Below, in pieces: positions 44,101 to 51,962 of a DNA stretch of 64,000 bases; positions within the stretch are counted from its first letter, which is position 1, and each line of letters begins with the position of its first letter. Source of the stretch: Microbacterium murale (GTDB taxonomy: Bacteria; Actinomycetota; Actinomycetes; Actinomycetales; Microbacteriaceae). The DNA lies in assembly GCF_030815955.1 (NCBI RefSeq), contig NZ_JAUSXK010000001.1:2170001-2234000 (forward strand), in the 5' to 3' direction. Position numbers and translations under genes: made by a program. A model generated the notes under the pieces. That model was not told the DNA's origin and made no database searches. It saw nothing but the letters and a program-made list of their open reading frames with translations.

Positions 44101-44297
44101 TGCTGACGCTGATCGTGCTCCCGACTCTGTACAACCTCGTCGAAGGAGCGAAAGAACGGCGTCGTGCTCGCAAGGGCGGCGACGGCGAGGCTGATGAGCC
44201 CGTCGGCGACCTCGACCCCGAGTCGCCGAACGGCGCCGCCCACGCTCTCACGCGCCGTGAGCTGCGCGAACAGCATGGTCCGTCTGCGGCGGAATAA
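41130..44297 (+). CDS. RND efflux transporter (AcrB/HAE1-like)
   Basis: 1055 aa, twelve helices. Helix 1 region is LRNRALIALITIVAAVFGGLAL; large extracellular loops lie between helices 1-2 and 7-8; TM4 has the proton-relay Asp pair in GRVVDDSIVVIENIKRHY, and GIVVTNAIVLVDLVNQY marks TM10-11. Belongs to the hydrophobe/amphiphile efflux type as found in Gram-positives, working without an outer membrane channel. No membrane-fusion partner is present here. It follows the TetR gene and is presumably under the ATGTAC operator. GTG start. Substrate unknown. Confidence 0.92.
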   Translation: MSKLAILSLRNRALIALITIVAAVFGGLALTNLKQELIPSLELPSLIVMTSYPGASPEVVENDVSTPIETAIQGVPGLEATTATSSTNSSIIQATFTYGENLATAEQKMQQAINRISSQLPEDVEPQVLSVSIDDFPVIQVAVTGFEDAETAQADLENVAIPDLEDVEGVNAAQIVGGIGQRITITPDNARLAVAGVSSQAISDALQQNGTLFPGGDITQDGQTLTVQTGAKITSVDDIAALPLVGTTATIADVATVALESDPVSSISRVNGEDALSISITKLPSANTVEVSNGVLAELDELKKAFPDAEFTVVFDQAPFIVQSIETLATEGLLGLVFAVIVILVFLLSIRSTLVTAISIPTSVLITFIGLQAFGYSLNILTLGALTIAIGRVVDDSIVVIENIKRHYVGDADKGDAIRLAVREVAAAITASTITTVAVFLPIVFVGDMVGELFRPFAMTVTIAMVASLLVALTIVPVLAYWFLRPGKELRDEDGNVIDPEHQDAPPTPLQKMYRPILGWTLKHSAITVILAVVVLGGTLAAAPLMKINFLSDSGQNTMTVTQDLGPTASLETKDAAASVVEDALEGVDGIENVQVSIGSSGSSLMDAFSGGAGVTYSIMTSADVDQEQLRADVLDAVDSLEDVGDISVNASAGLGSSDIEVNVTAPSSDALADATEAVKSELEGRDGIGAITDNLAASLPYIAVVVDRQAAADNGLSEVAVGSIVSSTMRPQQAGSVELDDTALTVYIAATDPPATIDELRSLVIPSPRGIITLQDIALVEQREGPTSITTEQGRRTSTITVPPASDNLAVATASVTAALNEVDLPDGASAEVGGVASQQADSFGQLGLAMLAAILIVYVVMVATFKSLRQPLLLLVSVPFAATGAILLQIITGVPLGVASLIGVLMLIGIVVTNAIVLVDLVNQYREKGLSTRDAVMAGGEKRLRPILMTALATIFALTPMALGITGHGGFISQPLAIVVIGGLVSSTVLTLIVLPTLYNLVEGAKERRRARKGGDGEADEPVGDLDPESPNGAAHALTRRELREQHGPSAAE

Positions 44298-44364
44298 TCC
44301 TCGGCCGGGCAGCGTTGAGCGCCCAGTGCGCTGACCTCAGACCCAGCGCACGGAGAGAGTGTCA

Positions 44365-46497
44365 GTGTCCCTGAACGACGTCACCACCCTGCCCGACCAG
44401 GACGAGATCGCGAACGAGACAGCAGTATCACAGGAACAATCCACCCTCGATCAGGCCTTCACTCGCCGTGATGACCTGCTCGACCAACTCGATGCCGAAC
44501 TCGCGATCCCCGCGTCGGATGCCGTGCATCACGCGCGGATGCGCATGATGGCGCAACGTCGGTCGGAGTTGAGGCACGCAGAACAGGGCCTGATCTTCGG
44601 CCGTCTCGACGCGCTCGACAAGACAGTGCGGCATCTGGGGCGGGTCGGCATTCCTGGTGCCGATCCCGAGGAGGACGATCCTCTGGTGATCGACTGGCGT
44701 GCACCGGCCGCACGTGCCTTCTACACCGCGACAGCGGTCGATCCCCAGGGCCAGGCTCGGCGTCGGCACATACGCACCAGCGATCGCACCGTGCTGAGTG
44801 TGGACGACGAGCCGCTCGACGGCTCGACGGCGAGCGATCTCGTCGGTGAGGGCGCACTGCTCGCCGCACTCGGCGAACGCCGAACCGGACGAATGAGCAC
44901 GGCGGCGGCGACGCTGCAGCGTGAACAGGATGACGTGATCCGCGCCGACGCGCACGGGCCGCTCGTCGTGCAGGGCGGACCGGGCACCGGCAAGACGGTG
45001 GTCGCGCTCCATCGAGTGGCGTATCTCCTCTTCACGCATTCCCAGCTCGCTGCCCAGGGCGTGCTGGTCCTCGGCCCATCGATGCGCTTTCTGGACTACA
45101 TCGCGCAAGTGCTGCCCGCCCTCGGGGAGACCGCCATCGTGTCGGCGACCTGCGACACTCTGGTGCCCGGGATCACCGTCGAGCGCGACGAGCCACGTGA
45201 GGTGGCCGAGATGAAGGGCCGTGCATTCTGGCAGCGGGGGCTTTCTCAGTATGCGGAGTCGTCGGTCCCGCTTCCGACTGGGCTCGAGCTGATGTGGGAG
45301 GGCGAAAGGTACGCGCTCGATGAGCGGAGGATCTCGAACGCACTCGCCTCCGCGACGTCCGGGCGCTCATACCATGCAGCGCGCGCCGTCTTCTTCGAGC
45401 AGGTGCATGATCTGCTCACCGATGCCGTCGTCGTACGCGGTGAAGAGATGCTCGCGCAGATGGAGGACGGGCTGGAAGACATCCTCGCCGGTGTCGACGC
45501 GGGGCTGGAGCGCTCGGATGACCGCGCCGCGACGACCGGCGCGACCGGTGCAGAGGTCGACGGTGTGCTCTCGGAGGAGGACATCGAGCGACTGCGCGAT
45601 CGGATCGCCGCCGACCGTGGACTGGCCGACCTGCTGGAGGAGTGGTGGCCGGCGTTGGATCCGACGGCAGAACTTCGTCGGCTGCTCGCCGACGACGCGT
45701 TGCTGCGCCGGTGGGTGCCCGAACTCACCGACGCCGAGCGCGCCGCTATCCTCCGCGAGCCCGCCGGATGGTCGAGCAGTGAGATCCCTCTCATCGATGC
45801 CCTGGCAGATCTCCTGGGCGACCCGCGATCAGGCGGGGAACAGGGCGAGTTCCTGGCCGATCGTGCTGCCGGGCAGCGGGACTGGGTGTACGGCCACGTC
45901 GTCATCGATGAAGCGCAGGAGCTGTCGGAGATGCAGTGGCAGATGGTGATGCGCCGCTGTCCTTCGCGGTCGATCACCGCTGTCGGGGACATCGACCAGG
46001 CGGAGGCGCCGCATCGGCACACGACCTGGGGACAGGCGGTCGACGCGGCGTTCGGCGCGAGGTGGACCGAAGCCCGACTCACGATCTGTTATCGCACTCC
46101 TCTGGAAGTGATGGCGCTCACAGCTCCGGTGCTCCGCAACGCCGGGAGTGAGAACGAGCCGCCCCGGGCCGTCAGGGCGTCGGGCATCGAGCCGTGGGAT
46201 CGAGATGTCGATGACAGCGATCTCGCCGCTGAGGCGGCGCGCCTTGTCGACGAGCTGTCAGCGCGTTGGACAGGCGGAACGGTCGGCGTCATCGCGCCTC
46301 ATGACCGCCTTCCTGCGCTACGGGCGGCCCTGCCCGGTGAGACGGTGCTCTCCGCGACAGATGCCAAGGGCCTGGAGTGGGATGCCACGCTGCTCGTCGA
46401 CGCCCAGGGCATCGCCGCAGAGCCTCGCGGCTGGAACGGGCTCTATGTCGCTCTCACGCGCTGCACCCAGGAGCTCGGACAACTGCACGTGTCGTAG
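44365..46497 (+). CDS. helD: HelD-like RNA polymerase-recycling helicase
   Basis: 710-aa superfamily-1 ATPase. An N-terminal coiled-coil (about 10-85, DEIANETAVSQEQSTLDQAF...) is followed by Walker A GGPGTGKTVV, Walker B VVIDEAQELSEMQWQM, motif III GDIDQAEAPHRHTTW, TICYRTPLEV and LYVALTRC. This layout fits HelD, which removes stalled RNA polymerase from DNA; actinobacterial members (HelR) protect against rifampicin. UvrD-like repair helicases lack the long N-terminal coil. The GTG chosen is 7 nt after GGAGAG; another GTG lies 6 nt upstream. Stands alone after the RND gene. Confidence 0.85.
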   Translation: MSLNDVTTLPDQDEIANETAVSQEQSTLDQAFTRRDDLLDQLDAELAIPASDAVHHARMRMMAQRRSELRHAEQGLIFGRLDALDKTVRHLGRVGIPGADPEEDDPLVIDWRAPAARAFYTATAVDPQGQARRRHIRTSDRTVLSVDDEPLDGSTASDLVGEGALLAALGERRTGRMSTAAATLQREQDDVIRADAHGPLVVQGGPGTGKTVVALHRVAYLLFTHSQLAAQGVLVLGPSMRFLDYIAQVLPALGETAIVSATCDTLVPGITVERDEPREVAEMKGRAFWQRGLSQYAESSVPLPTGLELMWEGERYALDERRISNALASATSGRSYHAARAVFFEQVHDLLTDAVVVRGEEMLAQMEDGLEDILAGVDAGLERSDDRAATTGATGAEVDGVLSEEDIERLRDRIAADRGLADLLEEWWPALDPTAELRRLLADDALLRRWVPELTDAERAAILREPAGWSSSEIPLIDALADLLGDPRSGGEQGEFLADRAAGQRDWVYGHVVIDEAQELSEMQWQMVMRRCPSRSITAVGDIDQAEAPHRHTTWGQAVDAAFGARWTEARLTICYRTPLEVMALTAPVLRNAGSENEPPRAVRASGIEPWDRDVDDSDLAAEAARLVDELSARWTGGTVGVIAPHDRLPALRAALPGETVLSATDAKGLEWDATLLVDAQGIAAEPRGWNGLYVALTRCTQELGQLHVS

Positions 46498-46501
46498 CGG
46501 A

Positions 46502-47398
46502 TCAGCTGAGCTCGATGCCCCAGGTGAGACTCCATGTCTCGCCTGGGGCGAGGCGACGGATGCCGAGACCGCTGTTCAACGCGTCGGCCGGAGCCGTCAT
46601 CGGTTCGATGGCCACCGCGAGCGCATGGCCGGGGTAGTTCACGGTGGTGTACACCTGCACGAAGTCGAAGCCTTCGCCCTGCCACAGCGTCACGCGTCGG
46701 CCGTCCGGGGCAGTGAGAGCGTGGCGCACGTGCCCGTCCGCATCACGGTCGAGGTCTGTGAAGCCGGTGTCGAGCGTGATGTCGCCGAGGCGCACACCTT
46801 CCCGCAGCGCACTCGGCGCGGGGGAGGTGCCGGTGGGCAGCATTCGGTCGTCCGTGTCGAACTGCGTCCGGGCGGGCACCGTCAGCACCAGGTCGTGCGC
46901 ATCGACATCACCTATCGTGACGAACGGGTGGGTTCCGAGCGCGGCGGGGGCCGCGGCATTCGACCGGTTCGTCAGCGTGTGCGTGACCTGGATGCCGGCG
47001 TCCGTCAGCGCGTACGTGACCATCGTGTGGATCTCATAGGGGAAGCCGGTCTGCGGATGGATCGTCGCGCGGAGAGTGGCCTCAGCATCCGTCTGCTCGA
47101 CCTCGTAGGCGGTGAAGCGCAACAACCCATGGCTGGCGTTGTGCAGCTTGGGCTCGCTGATCGAGAGCTGCTGAGTGGTGCCGTCGTCGTTCCAGCGGCC
47201 GTCACGTACCCGATTCGGCCAAGGCGCGAGCACCACCCCGGAGCACGATGGTGTCGGGATGTTCTCGGGATACCTGGAGATCAGATCGACCCCTCCGACG
47301 GAGAGTCCGCGGAGCGACGCGCCGACCTGGGCGATCTGCGCCGTGTTGGCGCCGCGCTGGAGATGGATCTGGATGCCGGTGGGGGATTGCGAGGTCAC
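46502..47398 (-). CDS. aldose 1-epimerase (galactose mutarotase-like)
   Basis: 298 aa. Interconverts alpha and beta anomers of an aldose, in the cytoplasm. Family marks: NRVRDGRW, HNASHGLLRF (catalytic His), GTHPF with the second His, and the C-terminal VAIEPMTAPADALN with the catalytic Glu. This is the 'aldose 1-epimerase family' subgroup seen in Actinobacteria. The frame continues 132 nt further upstream, but the GTG at 47398 has TACGAT 6 nt before it and starts at the conserved domain. Confidence 0.9.
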   Translation of the reverse strand: MTSQSPTGIQIHLQRGANTAQIAQVGASLRGLSVGGVDLISRYPENIPTPSCSGVVLAPWPNRVRDGRWNDDGTTQQLSISEPKLHNASHGLLRFTAYEVEQTDAEATLRATIHPQTGFPYEIHTMVTYALTDAGIQVTHTLTNRSNAAAPAALGTHPFVTIGDVDAHDLVLTVPARTQFDTDDRMLPTGTSPAPSALREGVRLGDITLDTGFTDLDRDADGHVRHALTAPDGRRVTLWQGEGFDFVQVYTTVNYPGHALAVAIEPMTAPADALNSGLGIRRLAPGETWSLTWGIELS

Positions 47399-47404
47399 GC
47401 TGTC

Positions 47405-47410
47405 ATCGTA
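47405..47410 (-). promoter_or_regulatory. TACGAT -10 hexamer, leaderless start of the epimerase
   Basis: TACGAT, 6 nt, GTG on the minus strand. Confidence 0.6.
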
Positions 47411-47481
47411 CGGGGGGATTTCCCAGACGCTTCGGCTAAACTTGAACGGTCGGCTTCGGGCAGCCGCGCATGGCGCGGACG

Positions 47482-47560
47482 TATTCTGTTGAAATTGTGA
47501 GCCCAGGGGCCGATGGTGAGCGTTGATCAACGCGCATGAACCATCACATGAATGGCCCCC
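47482..47560 (+). promoter_or_regulatory. structured 5' leader of the DEAD-box helicase gene
   Basis: A TATTCT hexamer at 47482-47487 could be the -10. The leader then holds nested inverted repeats: GGGGCC (47506) with GGCCCC (47554), ATGG (47513) with CCAT (47541), and the perfect central palindrome GCGTTGATCAACGC (47520-47533). The coding start is 77 nt further on. Long structured leaders are known for cold-inducible DEAD-box helicase genes; whether this one responds to cold is inference. Confidence 0.5.
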
Positions 47561-47636
47561 GGCCGACGGATGTCCGGGTTTCCCCGCGCGTACAGCGCGG
47601 CGCTGTTACGTGCACAGAACCCAGAAGGACACACCC

Positions 47637-50051
47637 ATGCCCAAGAACAAGAAGCCCCAGGGCGGCAGGCCCAACTTCGAGCCGCGCTACGGCGCGAACA
47701 AGACCTCGTTCCACGACCGTCACGCCGGTCGCCCAGAAGGCGGACGTTCGGATGCCGGCGCGCAGCGCCCTTCGTCGGCTGCGCAAAGGCCCGGCAGCCG
47801 CAGCGCAAACCACCGCGGCCACCGCCCGGCCGAGGCCGAGACCGGAGCACCGAAGCGTCGCTGGAGCGACCAGGAGCGCGCCGGACGCGACGAGGCCCGT
47901 GGCATCCGCGGCCGCGCGGAGTCCGGTCGCCGCGAGACACCGCACCACCAGAGCGAGCGTCCGCGCACCGACGGACGTCGCTTCAACGACGACCGTCCCC
48001 GCTTCAACAGCGACCGCGGCGCTGAGCGTCCTCGGTACGACAGCGACCGTGGCGCCGAGCGTCCGCGCTACAACGACGAGCGTCCGCGTCGCGATGACCG
48101 TGCTCGTCAGGATGAGCGTCCGCGTCGTGATGCCGGCGCGTCGACTGGTTCGCGTTATCAGGGTGATCGCCCGCGGTTCAACAGTGATCGCGGTAGTGAG
48201 CGTCCGCGCTACACCAGCGATCGTCCGCGCTACAACAATGAGCGTCCGAACGATCGTGGCAATGACCGTCCTCGGTACGACAGCGACCGTGGCGCCGAGC
48301 GTCCGCGCTACAACGACGAGCGTCCGCGTCGCGATGACCGTGCTCGTCAGGATGAGCGTCCGCGTCGTGATGCCGGCGCGTCGACTGGTTCGCGTTATCA
48401 GGGTGATCGCCCGCGGTTCGACAGTGATCGCGGTACTGAGCGCCCCCGGTACAACAACGATCGTGGGAGCGACCGCCCGCGCTTCAACAGTGACCGTAGC
48501 GACCGTCCCCGCTCCAACGACGATCGTCCGCGTCGCGATGACCGCGCATCGCAGGATGGCCGCCCACGCTACGAGGATCGTCCTCGGGTCAACAACGAAC
48601 GCCCCGGCCGTGACGCTGCAACCGGCTCCGCCGCCGGTTCTCGCCACCAGGGCGACCGCCCTCGTCGCGACGACGTGCGTCGTGATGACCGCGGGCCCCG
48701 TCGTGATGACCGCGGCCCCCGTCGTGACGACCGTCGCAGCGAGCCGCGCGGCAGCCGCGACGACTGGAACAAGACGTCGACAACAGCGAAGTTCGAGAAG
48801 ACCGAAGACGTCGTGCACGAGCGCCTCGAGGCGAAGACGATCGCGGCCCCAGAGGTCGAGGGCGTCACATTCGCCGACCTCGGCATCGGCTCGAACATCG
48901 TCGAGGTGCTGAAGGACCTCGGTGCGACTTCACCGTTCGCCATCCAGGCCGCGACGATCCCGTCGATCCTCGAAGGCCGCGACGTGCTCGGACGTGGTCG
49001 CACCGGCTCCGGCAAGACCATCGCCTTCGGCGCACCGCTCGTCGAGCGCGTGCTGAAGTCGCAGGCAGGCAAGCGTCGCGAGTTCGGTCGCAAGCCTCGT
49101 GCGATCATCCTTGCACCGACGCGTGAGCTCGCGCTGCAGATCGACCGCACCATCCAGCCGATCGCCCGCAGCGTCGGCCTCTTCACCACGCAGATCTACG
49201 GCGGCGTACCGCAGGGGCGCCAGGTCGGCGCGCTGATGAAGGGCGTCGACATCGTGATCGGCACCCCGGGCCGTATCGAGGACCTGATAAAGCAGCGCAA
49301 GCTCGACCTCTCGGACTGCCGCATCGCGGTGCTCGATGAGGCCGATCACATGTGCGAGCTCGGATTCGTCGAGCCCGTGCAGCGCATCCTCCGTCACACG
49401 CAGGAAGGCAGCCAGAAGCTGCTGTTCTCGGCGACGCTCGACCGCGAGGTCGCTGCGCTCGTCGACGAGTTCCTCGTCGATCCCGCCGTCTACGAAGTCT
49501 CCGGCGAAGACCAGGACTCCGGCACGATCGACCACCGCGTGCTCGTGATCGAGCACCGCGACAAGGCCGACATCCTCACTTCGATGGTCGACCGCGCAGG
49601 CAAGACTCTTGTCTTTGCCCGCACACGTGCGTATGCGGAGACGCTGGCTGAGCAGTTCGACGACGCCGGGATCCCGGCGGCTGCGCTGCACGGTGACCTC
49701 AATCAGGCCAAGCGCACCCGCAACCTCGAGCGCATGACCTCGGGTCGCGTGTCGGTTCTGGTCGCCACCGACGTCGCCGCTCGCGGCATCCACGTCGATG
49801 ACATCGACCTGGTGATCCAGGCCGACGCGCCGGACGAGTACAAGACCTACATGCACCGCTCTGGTCGCACCGGCCGTGCAGGCCGTGCGGGGCGCGTCGT
49901 CACGCTCATCACGCGTCAGCGTCAGCGTCGCATGACCGAGCTGCTGGGTCGCGCCGAGATCGATGCGCCGTTCGAGTCCGCCCGGATCGGTGACGACATC
50001 ATCGAGGAGATCACCGGGCGCATGCCCAGCAACGCCGAGATCACCGCGTAA
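47637..50051 (+). CDS. DEAD-box RNA helicase with long Arg/Asp-rich disordered N-terminus
   Basis: 804 aa. Residues about 1-405 are a low-complexity region rich in R, D, N, G and E, built of degenerate repeats such as DRPRYNSDRGAERPR; it should be disordered and bind RNA or drive condensation. The helicase core (about 410-800) has the Q motif with FAIQAATIP, Walker A GRTGSGKT (canonical A-x-T-G-S-G-K-T with Gly first), PTRELALQI, TPGRIEDL, VLDEADHM, FSATLD, ATDVAARGI and HRSGRTGRAGR. Likely acts in ribosome assembly or mRNA decay at low temperature. AGAAGGA precedes the ATG. Most homologues carry the basic extension at the C-terminus, so this N-terminal one is notable. Confidence 0.93.
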   Translation: MPKNKKPQGGRPNFEPRYGANKTSFHDRHAGRPEGGRSDAGAQRPSSAAQRPGSRSANHRGHRPAEAETGAPKRRWSDQERAGRDEARGIRGRAESGRRETPHHQSERPRTDGRRFNDDRPRFNSDRGAERPRYDSDRGAERPRYNDERPRRDDRARQDERPRRDAGASTGSRYQGDRPRFNSDRGSERPRYTSDRPRYNNERPNDRGNDRPRYDSDRGAERPRYNDERPRRDDRARQDERPRRDAGASTGSRYQGDRPRFDSDRGTERPRYNNDRGSDRPRFNSDRSDRPRSNDDRPRRDDRASQDGRPRYEDRPRVNNERPGRDAATGSAAGSRHQGDRPRRDDVRRDDRGPRRDDRGPRRDDRRSEPRGSRDDWNKTSTTAKFEKTEDVVHERLEAKTIAAPEVEGVTFADLGIGSNIVEVLKDLGATSPFAIQAATIPSILEGRDVLGRGRTGSGKTIAFGAPLVERVLKSQAGKRREFGRKPRAIILAPTRELALQIDRTIQPIARSVGLFTTQIYGGVPQGRQVGALMKGVDIVIGTPGRIEDLIKQRKLDLSDCRIAVLDEADHMCELGFVEPVQRILRHTQEGSQKLLFSATLDREVAALVDEFLVDPAVYEVSGEDQDSGTIDHRVLVIEHRDKADILTSMVDRAGKTLVFARTRAYAETLAEQFDDAGIPAAALHGDLNQAKRTRNLERMTSGRVSVLVATDVAARGIHVDDIDLVIQADAPDEYKTYMHRSGRTGRAGRAGRVVTLITRQRQRRMTELLGRAEIDAPFESARIGDDIIEEITGRMPSNAEITA
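48027..48419 (+). repeat. 240-bp-offset near-perfect duplication inside the helicase gene
   Basis: 48027-48179 is repeated exactly at 48267-48419 (153 identical bases), and similarity continues beyond. The offset of 240 bp is a multiple of three, so 80 residues are added in frame. Identical third-codon positions show the duplication is recent or kept uniform by recombination. Confidence 0.9.
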
Positions 50052-50060
50052 CCGCGTTCA

Positions 50061-50136
50061 CAACTCCTCAGAACCTTGAGGCCCAGGGCCCCGGAATCGA
50101 ATTCCGGGGCCCTTCTGCGTGGGTTCTGAGGAGTTG
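50061..50136. terminator. double nested hairpin after the helicase gene
   Basis: Inner perfect 12-bp stem GGGCCCCGGAAT/ATTCCGGGGCCC with 3-nt loop (50086-50112). Outer perfect 15-bp arms CAACTCCTCAGAACC/GGTTCTGAGGAGTTG (50061-50075 and 50122-50136) enclose it. It starts 10 nt after the stop. Good terminator; the outer arms are more than a terminator needs. Confidence 0.8.
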
Positions 50137-50178
50137 CGAACCGCATCGGGGTCCATCCGGACGACGTCGACGCAGTGG

Positions 50179-50184
50179 TAATCT
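50179..50184 (+). promoter_or_regulatory. TAATCT -10 hexamer, leaderless start of the 381-aa unknown gene
   Basis: TAATCT, 6 nt, GTG. No ribosome binding site. Confidence 0.6.
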
Positions 50185-50190
50185 CGCCGC

Positions 50191-51336
50191 GTGGCAGACA
50201 AACAGGGCTCTGATGTCGTCTTCTCCAGTGAACCGGTCGGGTGGAGATCTGAGGAACTCGGGCTGACCGTCGGCGCCACCGGCGCGTACAGCGAGTACGC
50301 AGCGCGCGACGGTGTGGTCCCGGATCCGGCGCCACTGATGACGGCCTGGTTGACCGGAGGTGGACAGAAGATCCGGCGGAACGCGTTCGCGGACGGTGAC
50401 ACGGTCGATGGGCTGACCTTCCAGGAGACGTACTCGCGCGCGCTCGCCAACATGGCGGAGTCGCCCATCGTCACAGAGCCGGCGAAGCACTTCGCTGGAC
50501 TTCGGATCAGCGCACCGCGGGCTGCAGGGTTCCTCGCCGTCCCCGACGTGCTGCGGCAGTTCGAGTCCGAGGTCGACGGCGATCTTCTGGTGGCAGCGCC
50601 GACCGCGAACACGTTGCTGCTCGCAGGGTCGAAGCAGGACGACCTCGTGCACTTCTTCGGTGTCGCACTGGCCGAGTGTCTTGCTGCCGACCCGCGGGGG
50701 CTGTCTCCGGTACCGCTGAAAGTCGTGACATCCAGCGACGGCAGTGCGTCCCTCGAGAGATGGGATCCTGGTGCCGACTCGCCCTGGCATCCGCTCTATC
50801 TGCGTGCAAGGCAGCTCGAGCTCGAGCGGCGGTACGGTCCGATGCTGCAGTATGACGACATCGGCAGCTACACCTTCCGCGGCGCCGGCGCGGCCTGCGC
50901 GTCACCTCGCTGGGCGTACGACGAGACGACGAAGCTGCTGCGATCGTATGCGGTGTGGACGCCCGGGTACTATCCGACGCTGCTGCCGCCGGTCGACTGG
51001 ATCGCGGTCAATCAGAAGACCTCGCGGTCGGCGCCGCAGCTCTGGCTGAGCCGAGATGAACTCGCCGCGTGCGCGGGTGTCGAAGTCACGCCCACCGACG
51101 AGTTCGGCCTTGCCGTCGATGTCGTCAGGTGGACCGAGTATGAAGCCGACCGCGACGGAGTCGCGTTGAAGGCAGCGCTGCGCGACGCCGGCGCGCGCAC
51201 CACAGCGAAGATTGGCGGAACGGGGGCGAGCGTCCACATCTTCGACTGGATGCCGGGCCGGTTCGGCGGAGCAACGTCACGGTTCACGACATTCGACGAG
51301 TTCCCGCAGATGCAGCGCCCGCCATCGGCGAGCTGA
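50191..51336 (+). CDS. protein of unknown function, 381 aa
   Basis: Soluble, no signal peptide or membrane helix, mixed alpha/beta by appearance. Trp/Tyr-rich segments stand out (SYTFRGAGAACASPRWAYDE, YAVWTPGYYPTLLPPVDWIAV). A central stretch reads VPDVLRQFESEVDGDLLVAAPTANTLLLAG, followed by HFFGVALAECLAADPRGLSPVP, a pattern that resembles DUF1444-type proteins, but I cannot confirm it. Native codon use and a leaderless promoter show it is a real gene. Neighbours (helicase, YaeQ) do not define a pathway. Confidence 0.75.
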   Translation: MADKQGSDVVFSSEPVGWRSEELGLTVGATGAYSEYAARDGVVPDPAPLMTAWLTGGGQKIRRNAFADGDTVDGLTFQETYSRALANMAESPIVTEPAKHFAGLRISAPRAAGFLAVPDVLRQFESEVDGDLLVAAPTANTLLLAGSKQDDLVHFFGVALAECLAADPRGLSPVPLKVVTSSDGSASLERWDPGADSPWHPLYLRARQLELERRYGPMLQYDDIGSYTFRGAGAACASPRWAYDETTKLLRSYAVWTPGYYPTLLPPVDWIAVNQKTSRSAPQLWLSRDELAACAGVEVTPTDEFGLAVDVVRWTEYEADRDGVALKAALRDAGARTTAKIGGTGASVHIFDWMPGRFGGATSRFTTFDEFPQMQRPPSAS

Positions 51337-51367
51337 GGTCCGGTCGACGCCGACGCGGTACGACTGC

Positions 51368-51907
51368 TCAGACGATCCCGTGCTCGTGCACGGCGGAGCT
51401 GAGAGCGGTGCCGTTCAGATCGAGGTACAGCTGCTGCTCCGTCACGGTCAGTGTCATGGTGTTGCGTCGTTCGAGCACAGCGGCTGCGGCATCGACGAAA
51501 CCCGGGCCGAAGCTGAACACCCGGATGGCCTCGGCGTTGTGAATGCGCTTGCCTGCCCACGGCGCGATGACTTTGGCCGGGTCGCGGTGCGTGTAGACGG
51601 CGATCCGGTCGGCGAGCTTGCTGCCGTAGTGCAGACGGTCGGAGTCAGGGGCGCCGACCTCGATCCACACGGTGATCTTGCCGGTCAGATCGCGCACGAG
51701 CACCGCAGGCTCTTCCGTCGACGAGATGCCGGCGCCGAACGTGATGCCCTCGGCGTACTCGAGGCAGTAGGCGAGTGTGCGGGTGACCATGTACGCGTCG
51801 GTCTCGGACGGATGCCGCGCGACACGGAGCGTGAGGTCGTCGTAGACGCCGCGATCCATGTCGGCCAACTGCACCGTGAACGTGTGGATCATCGCGCCGA
51901 TAGCCAT
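51368..51907 (-). CDS. YaeQ-family protein
   Basis: 179 aa, same as E. coli YaeQ. The fold is a PD-(D/E)XK nuclease-like variant of unknown activity. Conserved segments are HTFTVQLADMDRGVYDDL, RTLAYCLEYAEGITFG and the putative active-site stretch TEEPAVLVRDLTGKITVWIEVG (D/E and E-x-G). The frame is open 280 nt upstream, but the family begins at MAIGAMIH. TAGGCT lies 8 nt before the ATG, near the leaderless pattern. Confidence 0.9.
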   Translation of the reverse strand: MAIGAMIHTFTVQLADMDRGVYDDLTLRVARHPSETDAYMVTRTLAYCLEYAEGITFGAGISSTEEPAVLVRDLTGKITVWIEVGAPDSDRLHYGSKLADRIAVYTHRDPAKVIAPWAGKRIHNAEAIRVFSFGPGFVDAAAAVLERRNTMTLTVTEQQLYLDLNGTALSSAVHEHGIV

Positions 51908-51962
51908 AGTCACCGAGCCTACGCGTCGGGGCGGTCGACTCTGACCGTGACCGGGACGGCTG

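Noticed and set aside
48027..48419. CRISPR or satellite repeat
   Set aside because: The repeat is inside a coding frame, offset by a multiple of three, and translates into protein repeats.
47544..48818. Long minus-strand open frame of 424 codons opposite the helicase N-terminus, rich in T, V, R and A
   Set aside because: It arises from the Arg/Asp codon repeats of the plus-strand gene (CGT/GAC read backwards). It has no Shine-Dalgarno or leaderless hexamer and mirrors the repeat structure exactly.
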